Source of the DNA: Phycomyces blakesleeanus NRRL 1555(-)
Lineage: Eukaryota; Mucoromycota; Mucoromycetes; Mucorales; Phycomycetaceae
Direction: 5' to 3'
Length of the DNA: 64,000 nt
Assembly: GCF_001638985.1 (NCBI RefSeq)
Contig: NW_017265144.1
Location: 62,001 to 126,000, forward strand
Shown: positions 11,332 through 27,254 of the stretch, in pieces
Layout: every line of letters begins with the position of its first letter
Numbering within the stretch: position 1 is the first letter of the stretch
Notes under the pieces: generated by a model
Databases searched by the model: none
Told to the model about the DNA's origin: nothing
What the model saw: only the letters and a program-made list of their open reading frames with translations
Program-made: the position numbers and the translations under genes

Positions 11332-12630
11332 ATGGCTGCCAATTACTGGGCTTCATCACAACAGTATGTTCATTACCTTTTATCATCCTTTTCTTTAAAT
11401 AAAAAGGTCATTGGCAATTATATTAACCAAGTTATTAGAAACCATTGGCTTCTCGATCGTTGGAATCTAGCCAAGAGTAGCGAAGAGGATCGAAAATATC
11501 TTTCAGAAAAAGACTATGTGAAGATTAAGATTTGGTTTAATCATCGTAAGCACATTACTTTTTATTTTACTTTTTATTTTTTACAAAGATGGACTTGTAC
11601 AATACAATAGTAATAATAATACTTTTTTTATATATATAAACCTTTCTTAGTCATCCAAAAACTAGCCAAACGTCTTCAACTAAGACAGCAAGTAGTTGCT
11701 ACTGCCTTTGTTTATTTTAAACGATTTTATACAAAGTAAGTTGAACTTCTTTTTCTTTCCTTTTATGCTTTAGTTTTTTCTTTTCTTTCTTTAAATATAT
11801 ATACATGCATATTTATATGTATGTATGCATGTATAAAATAAAGTCAATGTTTCAATAAATGTCGTCCTTTTTTTTGATTTTTAAAGAATAAAGTGATTTG
11901 TAAAATATATATATAGAAATAGCTTGCGTTCGACAGATCCTACCCTTGTGCTGGTCACTTGTGTATATCTTGCCACCAAGATTGAAGAGTGTCCTATACA
12001 TATCAAAATGGTCACTCAAGAAGCCAAGCATATATTTCAAGGTAAAATATCATATGATACACATTCGATCTTTCTTTAGAATCCATATTATCATTATTAT
12101 CTGTAAGTAGTTGCTACTAACAACACGTAACATATATATATATATATATATTCAAATATATCAATATATCTCTTGTAGCTGATTTTGGTGGATTTCCTTA
12201 TGATAGTGCCAAAGTAGCCGAATTTGAGTTCTATCTTTTGGAAGAACTAGAATTCTACCTTATCGTCTGGCACCCTTACAGATCCCTGACCTTGATTTGC
12301 AATGATCTCGGAATGCGCGAATCCGGTCTACAGTATGCCTGGTTTCTCGTCAATGACTCTTACCGGACCGATGTCTGTTTACTCTACCCACCTCACATGA
12401 TCGCCTTGGCGGCCATCTATCTTACCGTCGTACTCAACCACGCTGACTTTGCACCCGGATCATTAGGGGATCGGACAGATATGCGGCAATGGTTTGCGGA
12501 TCTCAATGTGGACATTGAGGCAGTGATTGAGATCAGTCAGGAAATATTGTCGATTACTGAAGTCTGGTCAGATTGGAAGGAAGAGAAGATGCCTATGCTT
12601 TGGAAAGAACTCAAGCTTCCCAGGCAATGA
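11332..12630 (+). CDS. SSN8: cyclin C (Mediator CDK8-module cyclin)
   Basis: The product is the cyclin partner of CDK8/Srb10 in the Mediator kinase module, acting on RNA polymerase II transcription in the nucleus. Exons by splice site and phase: 11332-11545, 11651-11735, 11917-12041, 12179-12630, giving 291 residues, close to the family norm. The N-terminus MAANYWASSQ is characteristic of cyclin C. The cyclin box carries RQQVVATAFVYFKRFYTK, then YLATKIEECP, DFGGFPYD and EFYLLEELEFYLIVWHPYRS, all hallmark cyclin C segments; the second fold follows. Introns are 105, 181 and 137 nt. Start: first ATG after the pyrimidine tract and in context with the conserved N-terminus. Family identification is firm. 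Confidence 0.95.
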
Positions 12631-13382
12631 ATGAAAATGAAGAAAGATAGAGAAGAAGAAGAAGAAGTGTGTAACATAGGCAACAAATGTACAAGGTTGT
12701 ATATTCAATGATCATAGAAAGAGAGGCAAAGATGCAGAAAGGTCGAGAGAGTAGAGAGAGTAGTTGTGCATGAGCATGAGCATGAGCATGAGCATGAGCA
12801 TGAGCATGTACTTGTGTGCCTTGCATCTATTTATGTCTATTCTCTTTTCTTCCTTTCTTTTTTTTTTAAAAAAAAATAATAATAATAATTATTAATAACT
12901 TCAATAAAATTGAGCTGCTGGCCCAGCTTTACTATTTATTTATATAAAATAAAGAGAGGTGGGATATATGAAAAGTACTTTATAAAAAAAATTATCAAGG
13001 GAGGGCTGTATTGATCGATTAGTTTTAGAATAATTTTTAACCTACATATTATTACCACTATACATTATTTATAATATATATATATAAAGCTTACTTTCCG
13101 GTCTTTGCCGACCAATTAAAATTGGAAATAAAATATGAAAAAAAAAGTATTTTTTCTGTATTTATAATATCCAAATATACAATAATTCTGTGCAAGTCCT
13201 AGGATTGGTATGTAAAACTGCGCAATATTGTTCAAAGCTTTAATTGTCAGCATTCCTGCCAGCGTGTCCGTAAAACGTTCCCCTTTTATAAACGGGTCAC
13301 TAATGATGGATAAGCGGATCTACAATAGATACCCGATCTCTGGCCTACCTATTGGCTAAAAGTATTTTTTATTGACTAGCCT
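12631..13382. other. intergenic region with cyclin C 3' flank
   Basis: It contains AG-rich transcribed-type flank, an exact hexanucleotide repeat of GAGCAT units at about 12768-12809 (seven copies) and AT-rich DNA. No coding region recognised. Confidence 0.5.
12768..12809. repeat. GAGCAT hexanucleotide microsatellite
   Basis: Perfect tandem units of TGAGCA/GAGCAT about 140 bp beyond the cyclin C stop codon, probably in its 3' untranslated region. Confidence 0.85.
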
Positions 13383-13389
13383 TGACTCA
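13383..13389 (+). promoter_or_regulatory. Gcn4-type (bZIP) site TGACTCA upstream of aspartokinase
   Basis: A perfect TGACTCA lies about 256 bp upstream of the aspartokinase ATG and 20 bp upstream of a TATAAAA box. This is the consensus of Gcn4/Cpc1 general-amino-acid-control regulators, which activate the yeast aspartokinase gene HOM3. Function here is inferred from sequence and gene identity only. Confidence 0.55.
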
Positions 13390-13409
13390 CTTTTAATAAT
13401 ATAATACAA

Positions 13410-13416
13410 TATAAAA
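13410..13416 (+). promoter_or_regulatory. TATA box of aspartokinase
   Basis: TATAAAA within an AT-rich stretch, 229 bp upstream of the ATG and just downstream of the TGACTCA site. A long CTTTG/CTTTT pyrimidine tract (13505-13575) and a T-run ending in TTTACAG lie between it and the ATG, so a leader intron ending at 13643 is possible. Confidence 0.45.
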
Positions 13417-13644
13417 CCTATTCATATTCCATATTCCATATACAAAAGTTAAAGTGAATAATATGCCTTGCTGAGAATTCATAGTATTTATATTCCATTC
13501 TCCACAAATCTTTTCTTTTTCTTTTCTTTCCTTTTCTTTTCTTTGCTTTGCTTTGCTTTGCTTTGCTTACTTCTTTTGCTGCGATTAAAATCAAAACCCA
13601 ACCAGAAAATCTTTTTTTTTTTTTTTTTTTTTACTTTTTACAGA

Positions 13645-15597
13645 ATGTCGACCGCAACAAAAACATACTGCAACGTACCAGAATTGCCCTGGGTTGTCCA
13701 GAAGTTCGGTGGAACCAGCATTGGAAAGTTCCTTGACACAATTGCCACACAGGTAGTCAAGTAAGTTGAAAAACACACGTATATCTTTTTTTTGGTTTTT
13801 AAAAACACATACTAGATATATGTATATTAAAGTTAACAATAATAATAATAGTAATAAATAGGGAGTATGTGAAGCAAAATCGATTGGTTGTTGTCTGCTC
13901 TGCTCGCAGTGGTGAGAGCAAGCAGACTGGCACCACAAACAGATTGATCCGTGCTGCAAACGATGCCCTTCGTCCTGGATCGCAGGAATACCTGACGATC
14001 ATCAAAGAAATCCTTGACGACCATCTCAAGGTAGCAGACGATATGATCACCAGCCCTGACATCCGCCGCAACCTGAAGAGTGACATTGAGCACGATTGCT
14101 CAAAGCTGAAATCCTTTTTGGAGGCAGCCCAGATCATCAACGAGATCTCGCCACGCTCCCGCGATATCATCATCGGTGTTGGAGAGAAGCTTGCTTGTCG
14201 AATTGTAGCTGCTGTTCTCCAGGACAGAGTAAATATTTATTTATTTATTTAATATTTTGACTGAAATTCGGTTCAATTAATTGGCTTGGGTTGCTTTCTT
14301 TAGATTAGATTAAATTAAATTTTAATTAGCAAAAAAAAATTGATTGGCTGTAATAGAAAGATATTGATTACTAAAAGTATCTTTAATATAGGGTGTGGAA
14401 TCAATGTTTGTTTCACTCGAGAACATCATTGACAAGGAATTTGAGGTTCTTGATCAGACCTTCTACGACTATTTGGCCAAGCGGATGGCCGAGGCCGTGC
14501 ATAAGTGCGGAAACAAGGTCCCGGTTGTAACTGGTAAGCAAATCAATTACTTTTAGATGTCTATAATTGTCTTACTGATAATAATCTCTTAAAAAACAAA
14601 CAGGTTTCTTTGGCATTGTCCCTGGCAGCTTGTTAAATACCATTGGTCGTGGTTACACCGATCTGACTGCCGCTCTGACTGCAGTTGGTTTGAGCGCTGA
14701 AGAGCTTCAGATTTGGAAGGAGGTCGATGGTATCTTCACTGCTGACCCCCGTAAGGTCAAGTCTGCTCGCCTCTTGCCCATTATCACTCCCGAGGAGGCA
14801 TCCGAACTGACCTACTATGGATCAGAAGTGATCCACCCCTTCACCATGGAGCAGGTCATTCGGTCTCACATTCCTATCCGGATCAAGAATGTTGAGAACC
14901 CTCGTGGTCAAGGCACCATCATCTTCCCTACCGACACCATCAACAAGGACGGCACCTCGACCCCCCCTCACTCGCCCAAGGTTCTGGCCGAGAATGGCTA
15001 TTCCCTTGACCTGTCCCGCAAGTACCCCACCGCAATCACCATCAAAGACAACGTGATCGTACTCAACGTGCACTCCAACCGCAAGAGTGTGAGCCACGGC
15101 TTCTTTGCCCAGATCTTCAGCACCCTCGATCGATATGGCATCGTGGTCGATCTCATTGCCACGTCCGAGGTTCATGTGTCCATGGCATTGGGTACCGACA
15201 GTGAGGACAAGGATCTTGAACGTGTGATTGCAGATCTTCGACGTGTTGGACAGGTAAAGAAAAGCATATATTTTTTTTATAATTAATATGTAAATGAAGA
15301 GCTTAATATTAATACTTTTATTTTATTTTATGATAGGTTGACATCTTGAAGAATATGGCTATTCTCTCGCTTGTTGGCAAGCAAATGAAGAACATGGTTG
15401 GTATCTCTGGCATGATGTTCACCACCTTGGCTTCCGCCGGGGTCAACATTGAGATGATCTCTCAGGGTGCATCAGAGATCAATATCTCGTGTGTCATTGC
15501 AGAGTCAAGTGCCATCACAGCACTTAATGTGATCCATGACCAGTTGTTGAGCAAACGCAGCAAGATCATCCTTCCCAGCCTACGATCAGCTTTTTAA
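13645..15597 (+). CDS. HOM3: aspartokinase
   Basis: The enzyme phosphorylates L-aspartate to 4-phospho-L-aspartate, the first committed step to threonine, methionine and (in some fungi) lysine. Exons: 13645-13760, 13862-14228, 14392-14533, 14604-15253, 15337-15597, giving 511 residues, the normal fungal size. The kinase domain starts VVQKFGGTS (residues 17-25), the phosphate-binding signature. VCSARSG, VVTGFFG, GRGYTDLTA and EVDGIFTADPR follow. Two C-terminal ACT domains carry VGKQMKNMVGISGMMF and IEMISQGASEINISCV, the region of feedback inhibition. Introns are 70-163 nt with good GTAAG/AG ends. Coding GC is well above the flanks. Regulation is suggested by the upstream TGACTCA. Identification is firm. 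Confidence 0.95.
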
Positions 15598-16757
15598 TTT
15601 AATTTAATTTAATTAAAAGAAATTGTTTTTTTTTATTGTTGTTGTTGTTATTGCTGTTCTATTATTTATTCTTCTTTACTTTACTTTACTTTTACCTTTA
15701 TCTTACTCTTTTTACTTGCCAACTACCATAACTTTTCTTCTACTTCTACTTCTTTATATTATCTGCCTACAACTCACAACCCCCCTCTTTCTTCTCTTTA
15801 GTTTTATTTTTGGGGGTCCTTTATTCTTGTATGGAATGAACTTGGTTTTTTTTTTTGTTTTTTGTTTCGTTTTTTGGAAACACTTTTCATTTGCTGTAGC
15901 TGTAGTCATACTTCCCCCCTATTTTTTTTTTTGGTATAAAGAATTTCCCACTTTTGGGCACCCCGACTTTTTTTTTCTTTCTTTCTTTTTACAGACAAGT
16001 CATCAATAATTATTGCTTAAACATTTTTTATAGGAAAAACTCTTTCGAATAACTCTTGTTTAAAAGATTCTAGAAAAAAAAAAAAAAAGGAGAGAGAGAG
16101 TCACCATAGCAACAGGTACATCTCAATGTTCCTAAAATGGATATTCGTGTAACATAAAAGACTATTTTTTGTTCGACTTTCTTTCTATATATAGATATAG
16201 GTATATCGGACAATTAATGTATTTTATGGTCGGAGTTTGTGTTGAGGTAAAAACCAAACAAAAAAAAAAGCAGAGTGAAGATATGATATGACTTGGAACC
16301 TTCTAGTAATTTTGGGTATTGAATTTATTACAAATCAAAGCAATTTACATATAATCTTGGGTGTAACAATGTATATGATGCGATATGACAGAATATGACA
16401 TGACATGAGTAGAATACATTTTTCTTTCCTCTCTACTGATCTGATCTATCAAATCTGCCAGGTCAATCAATACTGAAAGAAAGAGAAATAGAATATTTTT
16501 CAGAATATAAAGAAATGGCTTGTGAATTACATATGCATATTGTCGGTTGTGTGAGTTGTACAGAGATTCTTTTACGTCTTTCAATTCTTCCCACATCTTT
16601 CTTCCTTTCTTATGATACATACATTTTGTATAGATCTTTGGTTCATTTCATAGGATATTATTATTTTGTAAATGTGCAATTGCTTTTTATTATTAAATTT
16701 ACAAAAAAAAAAAGGAAATAAGGTAGAATTCATTTGGGATCATTCAAATGAATCATT
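15598..16757. other. convergent intergenic region (aspartokinase / EF1B-gamma 3' flanks)
   Basis: T-rich low-complexity DNA downstream of aspartokinase and AT-rich DNA beyond the EF1B-gamma stop. Long hydrophobic open frames in the T-rich part come from Phe/Leu codons and are not credible genes. No RNA gene seen. Confidence 0.5.
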
Positions 16758-18263
16758 TTACTTGAAGATTTTACCATCCTGGAAACCTTCGACTTCCCAG
16801 GCCATGTACTTGTAGATCTCGTCCTTCTTCTGGTCATACTGCGAAGGCTCGATCTTTGTGAACGTGTAGGACTCGAAATCGGCGGCGTCGTAAACCTCTT
16901 CAGGAATGGTCTGACCACGGATAAGGAAGTAACCCGAAATGGTGTTGTCGTTGTTCTTGCCGCAGACAATCAAAGAACCGAAAGCATACTTGCGTGCACG
17001 TTCGAGGCGGGCAAAGAATCCACCGATGAGGTTGCAGGACATAAAGACCAGAGTCAGCTCGTCATTGTACTTGTAGTCCACGCGCCAGAGCGAGTAACCC
17101 TGAGGATCGTGGTGTTCCCAGAACCACTTCATGGCCACGTCGGTCTTGTTGTTTGAGTACATGCGCTTCCACTCATCCATCACAAATTTCGAGGGAGGCA
17201 AGAGATCAAGAGCAGACTTGACCTTGGGGGCAGGCTTTGGAGTATCATCATCATCATCTGCTGCTGCTTCTGTTGGTTTCTTTTCGGCCTTTTTCTTTTC
17301 GGGCTTGGCCTCTTTTTTTTCAGGCTTGGCATCCTTTTTGGCATCCTTCTTGGCAGGAGGAGTGTACTTGAGAGGAGTCTCGCACAGGGCGATGTCGCCC
17401 AGGTGGGTCTTGAAGTTCTTTTGGCCGGTCAGGGTTCTAAAGTAACGTGTCACGTTCTTGTACTCGTCGCGGAGAGGCTTGTCGAGAAGCAAGGTGAACA
17501 GGGGGACCAGCGCACAGGCGACACAGATGTCAGCATAGGTGATTTCCTCGCCAACCAGATAAGTCTTGGTCAAGAGAATCTTGTCGAGCGCTCCGAGGGT
17601 GCGCTTGACCTTTTCTTGGGCAGCATCGACATTGGGCTTCAGGTAAGGGCGCAGACCGCGCAAAGGCAAAAGCCATTCGCTGGCTGGGCCGTGGATTTCG
17701 TTCTCAGCGAACAAGGCATATTGGATGATCAAGGCCTTGTCGACTGCGGTAAAGCCCAACAGACGCGAGTGTTCCTGAGAAGCAGCTTTTTGTTTTTTTT
17801 TTTTTTTTGAGAATCCCAAAATTATCAATACCTTATTTCTCAATATATATTTATTTAAAAACTCACCATAGTAAGCAATAGCAGAGGACTCGAACAGGTT
17901 GACTTCGGGGCTCTCAAAGACTGGGACCTTTCCCATGGGATGCTTGGCATAGAACTCGGCATCTCTTTCGGTTTGAAGGTTGATGTGCTGGACATCGAAT
18001 GTGGTACCAGTAAAGGCAGCCTAAAAAAAACATCAATGGTTTGTTAACTTGTTTGTTGAACCATTGTTTTCTTTGGTGCATATAGGTAGAAATCAAAATC
18101 AACTTACTGTAATCAGAGCCTTTGCCACACGAGGGTTGTTGGGGTAAGATTTGATGACCTACAAAAGAAAAGAAAAATTTAATATTTTAGCTTTGGGTGT
18201 TTAATAAACACACTGCATTTTTGTTGTTCTTTAGTTTTTGCTACTTACACCAAGAGAGCGCAT
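16758..18263 (-). CDS. TEF4: translation elongation factor 1B, gamma subunit
   Basis: The gamma subunit scaffolds the eEF1B nucleotide-exchange complex that recharges eEF1A during translation in the cytosol. Exons on the minus strand: 18263-18249, 18158-18108, 18020-17867, 17785-16758, giving 415 residues, the family size. Domains: GST N-terminal fold (YPNNPRVAKALITAAFTG, then HPMGKVPVFES), GST C-terminal fold to about residue 200, a Lys/Glu/Ala-rich linker (about 217-263), then the conserved EF1G domain (from SALDLLPPSKFVMDEWKR at about 264 to the end, with GGFFARLERARKYAFGS). A five-codon first exon (MRSLG) is typical of the family in fungi. Strong preference for C-ending codons fits high expression. 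A 17785-end reading straight through the third intron would insert a Lys-rich segment absent from the family. Confidence 0.95.
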
Positions 18264-18264
18264 A

Positions 18265-18299
<35 letters not shown>

Positions 18300-19904
18300 T
18301 GATAATTAAAATAAAAAAGAATCAAAAAAAAAGAAAATATCAAATCAAGTAATATTTAAATATTTTTTTTAAAAAAAAAAAAAAAAAAAAAAGACTCGCG
18401 CCAGCCACTTTGTACACTCTAAACTATTCTTTTTTGAGATGATGAAATCGGAAGATATATATATATGTATATTATTGGACGTCTTGTATATGCTTTGATT
18501 TTGTGCCTCTTTGATAGAGAAATAGATAGATAGATATTTTATTTTATATTTTATAATACATACATACATACATATTATAATTATTATTTTTATTTTTATT
18601 TCTGTAATGCAAGAAATTGAAATCCCTGCCCAATAATGAAACATTTATGAATAATTAGCATGAACTATATAATACAAAAAAAAAGAAGTGTGGAGAAAAG
18701 GGTCTTAAAGGAGGAGAGGGTGTTTCAAAAAAAAAAAAAAAAAAAAAAAACTTTTTTCTAGAGTGTAATGTGCAGTTCATTTACTTCTTTTCTGGGAAGG
18801 GGTTATTCTGTCAAATATATTACACACATCGACATATAAGTTTTGCTTGCTATTTAGTTTCTTTCTTTTGAAAAAGTTAAGATTCTAGATACAGTTTACA
18901 GTTTACAGCAGTATTATTCCTTATTGCTGATAAGAATATGATCTTTTTGTTTTTTAAGAAAAAAGAGATGTTTAATCATTTTGTCTCTTTTGTTCGTGAT
19001 CGAAAACCTTAAATTCATAAGCTAGGTCTGTATTTAAAATCCAGCCAATTATATCTCCCCTAAATTTCTGTACTCTCTTTTTCTCTATATTTATATAAAT
19101 ATAAAGATAAGTATATATTGTATAGCAGAAGCAGTAAAGACTAAAGACTAAAGAAGAGCATGATCTAGTCCAAGGCAGAAAAATTGTTACTATAGAGGGC
19201 GTGAACCATATAAAGTAATTTATAATACACTTTTATTTTATATATGTGAGTGGTAGGCAAATGTAATTGTAAATGTAAATGTTTGTAATTTTTGCGAGAA
19301 TGAGTGTGGATATTGTAAGTTTGACTTAATTGATTTTTTTTTATTTGACCAAGCTTAAAGATATATTTATACCTACATATGTCATTTATGTCTTTCTTTT
19401 CCTTTTTACTCCTGAGATTTCATAATGATATTTCTGTTGAATGCATGAAAACAGCATTAATTACAGGTCCCTTGTTTATTACTGTTCTATATATATATAT
19501 ATATATTATATGTATATTGTATAAAGAAATTCAAAATAAAGTAAAAACATAGGCATAGATACATAGGCATATCTTCTTCTTCTTTATTTGGCACGAGGTT
19601 TTGCGTCTTATATTTTTATCTTTATAGATGTACGTAGATGTATATGATGTGTTATCCCCTTGAATATATACATAATATATATATATAATGTGTAGATCGG
19701 CAAAGAGACAGAGACAGAGACAGAGAACGTGCGAGTACATTATATAGATAAATAAGCATGGTCAATGCGTAAAATAGATAAAAGCTAATAATAATATCAG
19801 TCGTGAAAGTTGTGACAAAGAAAAGAAAGAGATAATAAAAAACGAATAAAGAAAATACAGATATATTAACTCCTGAATAATAACAGAACTAAACTAAACC
19901 CAAC

Positions 19905-19945
19905 TGAATTGAATTGAATTGAATTGAATTGAATTGAATTCAATT
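19905..19945. repeat. GAATT pentanucleotide array
   Basis: Tandem GAATT units run into the reverse-complement AATTC units just downstream (to about 19963), so the array is also a partial palindrome. Confidence 0.75.
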
Positions 19946-20949
19946 AAATTCAATTCAATTCAATCGAGTATTGCTTTTTCTGGAATTGACAGCACTAATG
20001 AAAAGTATAGACCATATTAGGTTTTATATATGTAAGCTTTGAGGTTTGGTAAACAAGTTGATAAAAGTGAACACCAGCATAAATATGTATAAGCATAAGC
20101 ATAAACATGAGCATAAAAAGTGTTCTTGATATTCTTATTTATTATTCAGTACAACGATTGAGTTGATAGATGTTAGAGCGTTCATTCCTGATGGCTTGTT
20201 TAGGACATATTGCAACATACTATATAAAAGGGAGTAGATAAAAAGGCTACATTTGTGTGTATTGTTTTGGAACAAAAGGATCTACAGAGACAGAAATGGT
20301 ACTCTTACAGCCTTGCACAAAACACTTTACTTTACTTTACTTCATTTTTACATTTGGCTTACTGTTTCTTTCTTTCTTACTGCTATAATCTAGGAACATA
20401 GCAAACGAAGCATGTCAAAATAATTTGAATATATTGCGTTTCTTTAAAGACCACCAATTCATTAGCTAATCAACTCATCAACTTATAAAGCAATACACAT
20501 TATTTTATATGAGCAATCATCCCCTTCATCCTCCTATACTCGCTTACCTAACCCTATCTCATCCCACCCCATCCCATCACTTCACTTCTTTTCCCCCTTT
20601 ATTTTTGTAACCTTAATAACATAAAATATATATTATTATATTCTGGTTCATGAAATCATTAGTGATATAGAAAATGAGGGGTTATTAGAAATAAAGACAG
20701 ACAGACAGACAGGTATCCTGATCGATCTATCAAAAATAGCGATATATATTTGTATTTGAATTTTATAAAATAAAATAAAAACTTATACTCATGTCATTCT
20801 ATCCATGTATTTTAACCCTTGAACCAACTAACTTTCTTTACTATCTTAATTATGATCTTTATTTAAAAAACATGTGTATTTGACATATGTATCTTACAGG
20901 GCCAGACCTTTTTTTATATATTTTCCTTGACCATTTATACTACATTTAC

Positions 20950-21035
20950 TATCAATACCAATGCCAGTACCAATTCTAGTACCAATGCCAGTACCAATTC
21001 TAGTACCAGTACCAATTCTAGTACCAGTACCAATA
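20950..21035. repeat. ACCAATNCCAGT minisatellite
   Basis: Alternating units of TACCAATTCTAG and TACCAATGCCAG, about seven units. The open frame through it encodes only Asn/Ser/Thr repeats, so it is treated as a minisatellite and not a gene. Confidence 0.75.
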
Positions 21036-21635
21036 TTACTAATATTACTATTTTATTATATGCTTTGTACTTGAAGAAACATGTCCTTTCTTTTGGGTGC
21101 CTTGAAAATAAGATAAAATAAGATAGAAAACCTGCTATTTTATCCCTTATAGAACCCATATGCCGATCAGTCTATTTTGGCCAAAAGAGAAAAGCTATTT
21201 TCTTCTTCTTCTTCTTTTTAAATATTAATATAATTTATACCAGTCTATCATTTAACTTTCTTTTTCTTTTTTGGGTGCTTATAAAAAGCCTATCCCTATA
21301 ATCTATTGTCTTTCTTCTTTGAACCTCAAAGGCGACAGAGCAAAACAAACCAAAAATAAAGAGTAATATACATATAAATAAAAATAAGTAAATTAAATTA
21401 AATGAATAAATGAATGAATTAATGAATGAATAAAGAAAAATAAATAAATATTAAAATAAGGACCCCCTTTCTTCTTCCTTCTTCTTTATCTTTATCTTCT
21501 TTATCTTCTTTAATATTAACATTGATATACTTCTTGATTAGTCAATCAGTCCAATTAATCAAGAGTAATAAAGCTTGACAATCATAACAAATCAGCAAAA
21601 CAACAAACAAACAACAAAACAACAACAAAACAACA

Positions 21636-24773
<3,138 letters not shown>

Positions 24774-25128
24774 GTAACCAAAACAAAAAACCAAAAAAAA
24801 AGGCCAAACAAACAAACAAACAAACAACAACAACAACAAAAAAAACATGCTAAAAAAAAGGATACTCCCCCAAATCAAATCAAATTGAATTTTCTTTTTT
24901 TTTAAATACATACTTCTTCTTTTTACTTCTTCTTCGTCTTCTTCTTCTTCTTCTTCTTCTTCTTTGATTTAATTATCATTACTATTATTATTATCTTTAT
25001 TATTATCTTTATTGCATGTTTTCTTCTTCTATTTTATTTTTATTCCTTGGCTGAGATGAAGAACTTGATAATCTATTTTCGAGTAACCAACCCTTTTTTT
25101 TTTATTTCTATTTTTATTCGCTACACAC

Positions 25129-25161
<33 letters not shown>

Positions 25162-27254
25162 TTTTATATATAAATAATTTCTTTTTTATATTTTTTCACC
25201 TCCCTTTTTCTCCCATTTTTACCCTCCCCCCAAATCCCCTTTTTTTTTATTTTTATTTTATTTTATTTCACCCCCAACTTTTCATCTTCTTCTTTTTTCC
25301 TTTTTTGTATAGAGCTACTTCTTCTTCTTCTTCCTACTTCTTCCTACTTCTTCTTTTTATTTTTATTTTCATTCATCATATATTTCATCATTCATCATCG
25401 TCATTATTATTATTATTATCATCATCATCGTTATTATCATTATCATTATTATCATCATTTATTATTATCATTACTATTTTTTATATATATTTTCTTTCTT
25501 TTCTTTTCTTTTTTTTTTCTTTTTTCTTTTCTTTTTCATATGCTTCTTCTAAAGCGCCAATACTTCTTTAGTATAAAATATATATATATATATAAAAAAA
25601 AAGAGAAAAAAAAAAGAAAGAAAGAAAAAAAAAATTGATAGTAATTATTTTTATATTTTATTTTATTTATTTTTTTGTTAATGATAATGATAATGATTTT
25701 TTTTTTATATATTTTATTAAGCATCTTCCTATGTCTTTTATTTTCTTTTTCTTCCTCTTCCTCTTCCTCTTCTTCTTCTTCATTTTTTTTTATATTACTA
25801 TTATATGGTTGCTCTCTAGATTTATTATATTATTTCTTTATCTTGTTAAATAAATAAATAAATAAAATTTTATTTATATTTATATACATATATATATATA
25901 TGTGTGTGTATATTGAGTAAAACAAATAAAGGCGTAATTAAGATAGTGAGAGAAAGAGAGAGATATACAGATGTTTAGATAGAGTATTTAAGATATGTAA
26001 TATTACACATGAATTAATGTCACTGTCAATCATTGGCATTGGCATTGATTGTATCTGTACTTATTAGAGACTTTTTTTTTTGGTCTTTTATTTGTGTACA
26101 GTGGTATACAGTGTGTACAACCTATACAAAGAGTAACAGCGAATATAATATGTGTGCCCAAAAAAGAAGAAGAAGAAAGGAATAGGAGATAGACACAGAC
26201 AAGAGATAAAGGTAAAAAAAAGATAGAGTGTGAGGGAGAATGAGAGAATAAGATTGTCTGTCTGTCTGCCTGCCCACTTGTGATGCCTGAGTTTATTATA
26301 TTTTATAATATAGTATATTAATACCTTTTTCTTTGTTTCTTGCTATCAAATATATTGAGTGAACAAGTGAATTGAATTGAATGTATCATTTGGATGATGT
26401 ATTATTTAGTATCATTTTTTTATTGAGAGCCCCAAAAGGACCTTTTTATTGAATGTTGGGGGCTAGGGAGTATTAGATAAAGAAATATATATATATAAAA
26501 TAAAAAAAAGGGGGTTGAGGAACAAATAAATAAATAAAAAAAAAAGACATTTTTTTTATTTACCATGGAAACCATTAAGATATAGGTAACCTAGCAACCT
26601 AGTAACCTAGTAACATATAGAGTGTACATAAAGAATCAATGATGAGAGAGAGAGAAAGAAGGAAAATCTTCTAGACACACAGAATATAAGAAAAGGGTTA
26701 AAATTTTGGGGGTTGGGAAAGGTTGGATTGAATTGAACTAGAAATTATCTATAGTTAGGGACCATAATCGGTTCGCTTCCCTCGGAAAGTGTCCTTTTAT
26801 GGACAATAAAATCCGGCTCAAGAAACAGTCCAGCCTTTTTACACTGACAAGAATAAAATAAAAAAAAGGGGTTTATAATGAATAATCTCAATCCGAATAA
26901 GAAATACAATAAGCTTTCTATATAAATAAAAATAAAACGCTAAATTATCAATCAATCAATCAGTCAATCAAATCTATCAAAATTACAGTATAATACACTA
27001 CACTACACTACAATATAAAATAAAATAAAAACCCAATAAACCAAATAAACTCAACAACCAAGCAAAATAAAATAAAATAAATAAATAAATAAATAAATAA
27101 AAAGAAGTATATATAATAAATAATAAAAGCATTAAAGACATTCCTTTGTTATCAATTTAATTCTTTCTTTTTTTTATTTTTATTTTTATTTTTAATTTTA
27201 ATTTTATTAAATTTATATATAAATATATATATATAAAAACAGAAAAATTACATA
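24774..27254. other. 2.5-kb low-complexity intergenic region
   Basis: Mostly T-rich and AT-rich microsatellites: CTT runs near 24915-24963 and 25318-25353, TTTA near 25131-25162, ATT/ATC triplets near 25400-25470, AAAT runs near 25848-25865 and 27065-27100. A segment with repeated CTAGTAAC-like units is at 26590-26620. The ACL promoter must lie toward the right end; no specific site could be assigned. No gene seen. Confidence 0.5.

Larger units (their letters stand above)
18264..21635. other. 3.4-kb divergent intergenic region rich in simple repeats
   Basis: It separates EF1B-gamma (-) and the zinc-finger gene (+), so it contains both promoters. No supported gene. Visible repeats: (TA)n at about 18268-18295, long A-runs at 18370-18391 and 18728-18750, a GAATT pentamer array at about 19905-19945 and a degenerate 12-mer minisatellite at 20950-21035. 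A CAACAAAA-rich leader precedes the zinc-finger ATG. Confidence 0.5.

Noticed and set aside
15623..16009. Hydrophobic Phe/Leu-rich frame after aspartokinase
   Set aside because: T-rich low-complexity 3' flank, not a membrane protein.
17786..17866. Reading straight through the third EF1B-gamma intron (adds a Lys-rich stretch)
   Set aside because: GTGAGT and AG borders restore the conserved GST sequence AIAYY-AASQEH with family spacing.
20927..21121. Small Asn/Ser/Thr-rich frame
   Set aside because: Entirely explained by the 12-mer minisatellite; no start context or conservation visible.
25047..25571. Phe/Leu/Ser-rich frame of 174 codons
   Set aside because: Encoded by CTT, TTA and ATT microsatellites with no protein-like composition.
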